DNA from: Mucilaginibacter sp.
GTDB lineage: Bacteria > Bacteroidota > Bacteroidia > Sphingobacteriales > Sphingobacteriaceae
Length of the DNA: 60,976 nucleotides
Direction: 5' to 3'
Assembly (NCBI GenBank): GCA_030445275.1
Contig: JAUCSE010000044.1
Location: 1 to 60,976, forward strand
Position numbers and translations under genes: made by a program. Positions 56,849 to 60,976 of the stretch are shown piece by piece; position 1 is the stretch's first letter, and every line of letters starts with the position of its first letter. The notes beneath the pieces were generated by a model. The model was not told where the DNA came from. It saw only the letters and a program-made list of their open reading frames with translations, and did not search any database.

Positions 56849-58189
56849 ATGAAAACAAACTCCCTGCTTATTAAAGCAAGCATTATAATGCTATGCTTAT
56901 TTCTCTTTAATTCCTGTAAAAAAACAGAGAAAATTACACCTGATAGCAATAACAACAACACACTTAATATCAGTAAAAATGTTTCTGACGATGCCCTTGC
57001 AGCTATAAAAAAAATGGGCTTTAGCACAGATGGCGCACTTAAAATGAATGGCGGCTACCTGGTTGAAGGTGATATATTTATATCAGAGGCATCATTAGGA
57101 AAAGTAGCCAGCAGTCCTAATTTATTAATTGCCAAAGCAGAACAGTACCGAACTTATAATACAGTACTCACATTACCCAGGGTAATTACGGTATCATGTA
57201 GTATGGGTGGCGTGTATAATACCGCTACCGACCAGGCTATTTCAAGATACAATGGTTTAAATATGCGCCTCTCATTTTTAAGAGTCAGCAGCGGGGGCAA
57301 CATTAATATTACCGGATTTAACAACGGCCCTGATGCAAATGGTTTCATCATTTTAGGAGTGTCACCTAATTTTCCTGATGGTAATGGCACCCCTGGCAAC
57401 AATATACAGATCAATGTAAATAGCCTGGCGCTTCCTCCAACAAGCGATGTAAATTATATAACTTCAGTAATTCAGCACGAGATGGGGCACGCTATTGGTT
57501 TACGGCATACAGATTATTTGAACAGAAGCTTTAGTTGCGGCCCTAATGATACCAGGAATGAAGGAGCACAATCAGTTGGGGCGGTTCAAATACCGGGCAC
57601 ACCTTCCGGTCCGGATAGCAACTCCTTTATGCTGGCCTGTAGTAACGGTTCCGACAGAACCTTTAATGCTAATGATGTTATTGCCCTTAATTATTTATAC
57701 GGAGGCGGAGGCAGAACAATAAGAACCATCAGATCTGATGCTTTCAATAATGTATTTTTAAGATTAAGTGGATTAAATCTTACCCAACCCGCAACCTATG
57801 GTGGCGGCACGGTTAACAGCCAGTATATAGCCGGCCCTTATGAACAATTTTATATTACACTACAATCAAACGGTACGTATACTATTGAATCATGTGCATT
57901 TCCAAATATTTTTCTCAGAATGAATGTTAGTACTCTGGGCCTTAACCAAATAGGCGGAACCGTAAATGCCCAATATTCTGCAGCTGGCCAATATGAACAA
58001 TTCTCCTTTCAGAAAAACGCGGATGGAACTTATTATATATTTGGCAGCAGCGGTTCAAGATTAGCCAATTTAAGATTAGACGGTAACGGAGTAACAAGCC
58101 CATTAGCCAATGGCGGAGGAGTTGTAAATGCAACAACTAATGCGCCGGGAGCCTGGGAAAAATTCAGAATAACTCCGGATCTTTTTTAA
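56849..58189 (+). CDS. M57-type (HEIGH-like) metalloprotease lipoprotein
   Basis: Secreted zinc protease of 446 residues. Signal and lipobox: MLCLFLFNSCKKTE. A pro-domain-like segment (ISKNVSDDALAAIKKMGFST) is followed by the protease with the metzincin-type site VIQHEMGHAIGLRHTDYL (about 208-225; HExxHxxGxxH with Glu as base). The last ~150 residues contain repeated strands (NVFLRLSGLN, NIFLRMNVST, RLANLRLDGN), each before a GGGTVN-type turn and an EQF motif, that suggest a fascin/beta-trefoil-like domain, probably for binding. Substrate unknown. Confidence 0.83.
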   Translation: MKTNSLLIKASIIMLCLFLFNSCKKTEKITPDSNNNNTLNISKNVSDDALAAIKKMGFSTDGALKMNGGYLVEGDIFISEASLGKVASSPNLLIAKAEQYRTYNTVLTLPRVITVSCSMGGVYNTATDQAISRYNGLNMRLSFLRVSSGGNINITGFNNGPDANGFIILGVSPNFPDGNGTPGNNIQINVNSLALPPTSDVNYITSVIQHEMGHAIGLRHTDYLNRSFSCGPNDTRNEGAQSVGAVQIPGTPSGPDSNSFMLACSNGSDRTFNANDVIALNYLYGGGGRTIRTIRSDAFNNVFLRLSGLNLTQPATYGGGTVNSQYIAGPYEQFYITLQSNGTYTIESCAFPNIFLRMNVSTLGLNQIGGTVNAQYSAAGQYEQFSFQKNADGTYYIFGSSGSRLANLRLDGNGVTSPLANGGGVVNATTNAPGAWEKFRITPDLF

Positions 58190-58209
58190 TCGATATATAT
58201 CATAAAACG

Positions 58210-58242
58210 AAAAAAGCTGAACATGATGTTCAGCTTTTTTTT
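58210..58242. terminator. Bidirectional terminator
   Basis: AAAAAGCTGAACAT (58211-58224) pairs with ATGTTCAGCTTTTT (58226-58239), with T-run on the right and A-run on the left, between the convergent M57 and M50-like genes. The loop would be the central bases of the palindrome. Confidence 0.9.
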
Positions 58243-58271
58243 GGACCTTTCTTTTGATCTTATGACAATAA

Positions 58272-59063
58272 CTATGAGATGTTCGTATGCCCATCGTTCG
58301 GCTTTACCTGAATATTCAGGTATCTGGATGCCAGGAACATGGCCGAAAAAGGAATAAAAAAGTATATCAATATAATAGGAAGAAACGTTGTGCCGTCGCT
58401 TCCAAAAAAACCGAAATACCAGTATGATGTTGCTACAATCATCAGCACCAGATTATTGCCGGAGTTAGCAACAACCCGCCTGTAAACTTTAGGGAACATC
58501 CTGAAAAAAAAATGATACATGACATAAACAGTACCGGCGGTTACAAAAGGAAAAAGCAACCAGGTTGATACCCCAAAAGAATGCGCCGCGATAAACATAT
58601 CACCATGATTGGTAATAACCCGCAGCGGAGCATAACTTAATAAATTTGCTGCTCCCATTAACGATAGCCAGTATAAGAACGTTACCACCCCACGGCTTGA
58701 TCTGATACGATTAAGGCTGGTAAGCCAGTAACATAAAAAATATAACAAACCATTGCCTACGCCGGCACCCGCCAGTGCAATCACCCCGCCCCATACGCCG
58801 TTTCCGCTGGCAACTATTTGCTTATAATCTACATTTTCTTCCACATCCTTTAAGAAGATGATATTTTTCAGTGTTGGCTTACCATAGTCTAACGCCAGAG
58901 GATTGGCTTTAAACCCTAATATCCACGCCAAAAACGAATGGGAATATTCGTGCAAGAGGAATGCTATGGCATGTGTAAGCAGTACTAAAAATGTGGTCAA
59001 TAATGCGAATTTAAAATCTTCGGTGGTGATCTTTTTTAAACCTGTTTCGTTGGTAGCTTTCAT
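58272..59063 (-). CDS. Putative site-2-protease-like membrane protein
   Basis: 263 residues with about six hydrophobic segments. HEYSH (residues 38-42, in FLLHEYSHSFLAWILGFKAN) is an HExxH zinc motif placed within a membrane helix, as in M50 proteases. A second metal ligand (NxxPG or Asp) of classical M50 is not obvious, so activity is uncertain. It is convergent with the M57 gene. The 250-base gap to the next gene is very A+T rich (59150-59260) with no clear element. Confidence 0.6.
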   Translation of the reverse strand: MKATNETGLKKITTEDFKFALLTTFLVLLTHAIAFLLHEYSHSFLAWILGFKANPLALDYGKPTLKNIIFLKDVEENVDYKQIVASGNGVWGGVIALAGAGVGNGLLYFLCYWLTSLNRIRSSRGVVTFLYWLSLMGAANLLSYAPLRVITNHGDMFIAAHSFGVSTWLLFPFVTAGTVYVMYHFFFRMFPKVYRRVVANSGNNLVLMIVATSYWYFGFFGSDGTTFLPIILIYFFIPFSAMFLASRYLNIQVKPNDGHTNIS

Positions 59064-59313
59064 AAATCATGATGCAGGAGAATTAAAGATATATTTTTAG
59101 CATGATATAATATAAAACAGGCCCCTTCCTATAATTTTAATTATTTTATTTTAACAGGGATATATATTTAAAAATATATCAACAGATATAAAACCTTTGA
59201 TAAACAGGCTTATCAAATTTATTATACCAAAACCATATTTAGTTTTTTTTGTTTAAGGGATTATATAACTTTAAAAAGAATTGATGACAGAATCCCATTA
59301 AAAAAACAATACT

Positions 59314-59463
59314 ATGGCAGATCTTATTCAATTAATGGCAGCAAAACTGGGCATTTCTCCTGATCGTTCGAAAGATGCGATTATCACGATTGCCCATCCA
59401 TCTTGTTTACGTAAATTTTATTCAATACATTTTATTACTTTTTCAACCCATTCTCAGTCATGA
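59314..59463 (+). pseudogene. Short helical-protein fragment, probably truncated
   Basis: An open frame of 49 codons starts MADLIQLMAAKLGISPDRSK, which resembles the N-terminus of a small helical protein, but after about residue 28 (ITIA) the sequence loses character (HPSCLRKFYSIHFITF). It looks like a gene cut off by deletion or frameshift, with the next gene's start overlapping its stop. It may alternatively be a real small protein. No family is assigned. Confidence 0.35.
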
Positions 59464-60056
59464 AAAAACTATTCACATTAGCGCTTTCCTGCTTTATTTT
59501 ATTAAGTGCAAGCGCGTTTGCTCAAAAAGCAGATTCACTCAAAAAGAAAACCAAAACCAAAGCAAAGACTACTGTAACAAAAGCGAGTAAAAAAGCTAAA
59601 GACGCGGCAGCAGATGCCACAACCGCCACTACAGCTACTGCCAAAAAAGCAAGTAAAAAAGCCAAAGACGCGGCAGCAGATGCAGCAGCTACCCCTGCAG
59701 CCACTACTGCAACTACTGCAACAAAAAAAGCAAGTAAAAAAGCCAAAGAGGCAGCTGCAGATGCCACAACTACGTCTGCAACCACACCTGCAACTACTGT
59801 AACAAAAAAAGCAAGTAAAAAAGCGAAAGACGCAGCCGCAGATGCTACAGCCGCACCCGTGGCTACCGCAACAAAAAAAGCGAGCGATACTAAAGCGGCG
59901 GTTACTGAAGGCGTAAACAAAACAGCCGATAAAGCTATTGGAAAAGATGCTAAAGGCAGAACAATTTACCTGGGGCCAAGAGGCGGTCAATACACCTTAT
60001 CAGAAAGCGGCAAAAAGAATTATATCAAAACTGCAGATAAACTTAAAGTAGACTAA
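59460..60056 (+). CDS. Lys/Ala-rich repeat protein with PBCV-type basic adaptor tail
   Basis: 198 residues. A cleavable signal peptide (LALSCFILLSASAFA) precedes four near-identical repeats of about 25 residues, each with KKASKKAKDAAADA (one is KKAKEAA) and a threonine/alanine linker; this is histone-H1-like low complexity. The C-terminus GKDAKGRTIYLGPRGGQYTL resembles, from memory, the PBCV-specific basic adaptor domain. An exported highly basic protein could bind DNA, polyanionic glycan or the surface. Repeat number probably varies by slippage. Confidence 0.72.
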   Translation: MKKLFTLALSCFILLSASAFAQKADSLKKKTKTKAKTTVTKASKKAKDAAADATTATTATAKKASKKAKDAAADAAATPAATTATTATKKASKKAKEAAADATTTSATTPATTVTKKASKKAKDAAADATAAPVATATKKASDTKAAVTEGVNKTADKAIGKDAKGRTIYLGPRGGQYTLSESGKKNYIKTADKLKVD

Positions 60057-60084
60057 TTTATTATTCCATTCATTTTTAGTATAC

Positions 60085-60127
60085 CTCCCGCCACCGCAAG
60101 CACCCGCTTGTGATAGCGGGAGTTTTT
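60085..60127 (+). terminator. Terminator after the Lys/Ala repeat gene
   Basis: CTCCCGC (60085-60091) pairs with GCGGGAG (60116-60122), with an inner GCAAGC...GCTTGT stem, followed by TTTTT. It lies 28 bases past the stop. Confidence 0.8.
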
Positions 60128-60448
60128 ATACTCCTGGTCTTTGTAAGGCGAACTTTTCGCTAATATCTCAATTATACTGTTCATCCTCCGCCAGTGCAAG
60201 TGTCCTTCGCTTGAACTTACATAAAAATAAGCGTCTACGCTTACCGTGCATTTAAACTAAATTAAGTATTGACGCTTAATCAGGCTACATTTAGGCGTGA
60301 ATGCCTGAATGTGCGGGGATGCGCTATAATAGCGTATCAATATACAAAATTCTCCCTGCCGATATACGCGTCACACTTGTGGTTTAATAATTCATGCTCA
60401 CCGCTATTTACAAAATGTGTAGATTGTGGCATTGATTTTTTGTTAAAA
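60128..60448. other. Gene-free region before a small membrane-protein gene
   Basis: About 320 bases without a supported gene. It holds a second short inverted repeat (TAAGCGTCTACGCTTA, about 60227-60242) and GTGCAAGTGTCCTTCGCTTG (about 60195) that resembles the hairpin loop of the preceding terminator. The origin of these repeats is unclear. Confidence 0.4.
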
Positions 60449-60607
60449 ATGAAGCCAACATATAAAACACTGCTAACCGGGATTCTTGCTATTGTGCTAC
60501 TTGGCGGGCTTGGTTCAATCGCATCCAAACAGCTTGGACTTAGCTATATCTCTTTAGCTTCGATCTTGTTCATTATTTATGGAACAGTTGGCTTTTTGCG
60601 TACCTGA
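60449..60607 (+). CDS. Small membrane protein
   Basis: 52 residues from the ATG at 60449: MKPTYKTLLTGILAIVLLGG, then a short loop with SIASKQLGLSY and a second hydrophobic segment (LASILFIIYGTVGFL). Two membrane helices are predicted by eye. A longer open frame starting at 60269 has a different N-terminal part and is less convincing. Function unknown. Confidence 0.45.
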   Translation: MKPTYKTLLTGILAIVLLGGLGSIASKQLGLSYISLASILFIIYGTVGFLRT

Positions 60608-60815
60608 AAACAGTATATTTTTAGCTTGATATAGCAGAAAATTGAACCATTGTTTGCTGTATGATTTCTGTTACCCAGTTGTTGCAGTCCAATAATTTTC
60701 ATTTATTTTTGTGTTGACTATCAAGCTATGCGTCTTGTAATTAACGACCATATAACCAATAATGAGATGCATCGGTAAAACCGGACAGTAAGATTTGCTT
60801 AAATTAGCAAAACGG

Positions 60816-60976
60816 ATGCAAGGAAAAAAGTTGGATAAGCCACGTAGGAAATACGATGCTGAATTTAAGATGGACGTTTTAAAAATGATATCGTCTGGAC
60901 GTTCGGTGCAGGATATATCCCATTCATTGGGAATCAACTCAAACATGATCCATAAATGGAAAGCCCAACACAATGA
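60816..60976 (+). mobile_element. IS3-family insertion sequence, OrfA start (cut by window end)
   Basis: An open frame from ATG 60816 runs off the window without a stop (53 codons so far): QGKKLDKPRRKYDAEFKMDV, then SSGRSVQDISHSLGINSN. This is the HTH domain of IS3-family OrfA (IS911-like), which binds the element's ends. The rest of the element and its OrfB integrase are outside the window. The stretch AAAACCGGACAGTAAGA (60778-60794) may be its left terminal repeat, but the partner repeat cannot be seen. Confidence 0.8.

Noticed and set aside
59522..59990. Antisense open frames rich in Ala/Phe or Cys opposite the Lys/Ala repeat gene
   Set aside because: They arise from the repeated codons of the real gene read backwards and have no start context or family.
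60269..60448. N-terminal extension of the small membrane protein
   Set aside because: Its Cys/His/aromatic-rich composition is unlike a membrane protein's start, and the internal ATG at 60449 gives a compact two-helix protein.
60671..60973. A 100-codon minus-strand frame at the right edge
   Set aside because: It lies antisense to the IS3 OrfA start and shows no recognisable protein feature.

Overview
The window looks like chromosomal DNA of a Bacteroidota bacterium, most likely Sphingobacteriaceae (Mucilaginibacter or Pedobacter type). The evidence is the moderate A+T content, TAnnTTTG-type -7 promoter elements instead of E. coli -10 boxes, many 'SCKKD' lipoprotein signals, a UpxY-type NusG paralogue, short forms of LeuA and AtpC, GH76 and M57 lipoproteins, and an exosortase embedded in an exopolysaccharide (EPS) locus. 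The genus is inferred, not proven.

Layout. 0.2-3 kb: glycolytic pgk and gapA with a GNAT acetyltransferase between them (minus strand). 3.1-18.5 kb: an EPS locus. Two minus-strand genes (a WecA/MraY-like phospho-sugar transferase and a GT2) diverge from a long plus-strand operon: wza-like, wzc-like BY-kinase, UpxY/NusG-like antiterminator, asnB-like amidotransferase, GT4, ABC permease, a broken ABC ATPase fused to the tail of a Wzy-like polymerase, GT4, GT2, exosortase, WcaF-like acetyltransferase and a large membrane protein. 18.5-20.9 kb: obg, adk, tRNA-Arg(ACG) and a peroxiredoxin. 21-24.2 kb: amidohydrolase, Crp/Fnr regulator and MFS pump. 24.3-29.2 kb: two tandem FtsX/MacB-type permeases. 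29.3-32.4 kb: a quinone oxidoreductase, then atpD-atpC. 32.9-45.4 kb: a complete branched-chain amino acid operon, ilvD-ilvB-ilvN-ilvC-leuC-(ABM)-leuD-leuB-(methyltransferase)-leuA-ilvA. 45.6-60.9 kb: accessory genes, including lipoproteins, an acetyl-xylan-esterase-like hydrolase with an outer-membrane barrel partner, an OafA-type acyltransferase, a radical SAM protein, a class C beta-lactamase-like hydrolase, a GH76 mannanase with a crystallin-like tail, an M57 protease, a lysine/alanine repeat protein, and the start of an IS3-family insertion sequence at the right edge.

Most notable points. (1) The MFS gene and the amidohydrolase gene each carry a perfect TTGAT-N4-ATCAA box exactly 61 bases before the start codon. 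Both are followed at the same spacing by an nAnnTTTG -7 box, and the Crp/Fnr gene between them has an Fnr-type recognition helix (ExxSR). This reads as a compact regulon that includes its own regulator. (2) In the EPS locus a one-base frameshift plus an in-frame deletion fusion join the ABC ATPase to the last ~110 residues of a Wzy-like polymerase, immediately upstream of an exosortase-linked glycosyltransferase. The export/polymerisation step is therefore probably broken or rewired. (3) Most of the longer gaps in the ilv-leu operon, and the adk-obg and atpD-atpC gaps, hold hairpins or tandem repeats built from short degenerate words, a different word at nearly every site. (4) The leucine genes enclose an ABM-fold protein and a Tam-like methyltransferase.

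All functions are read from sequence motifs and recalled family features. No database search was run.
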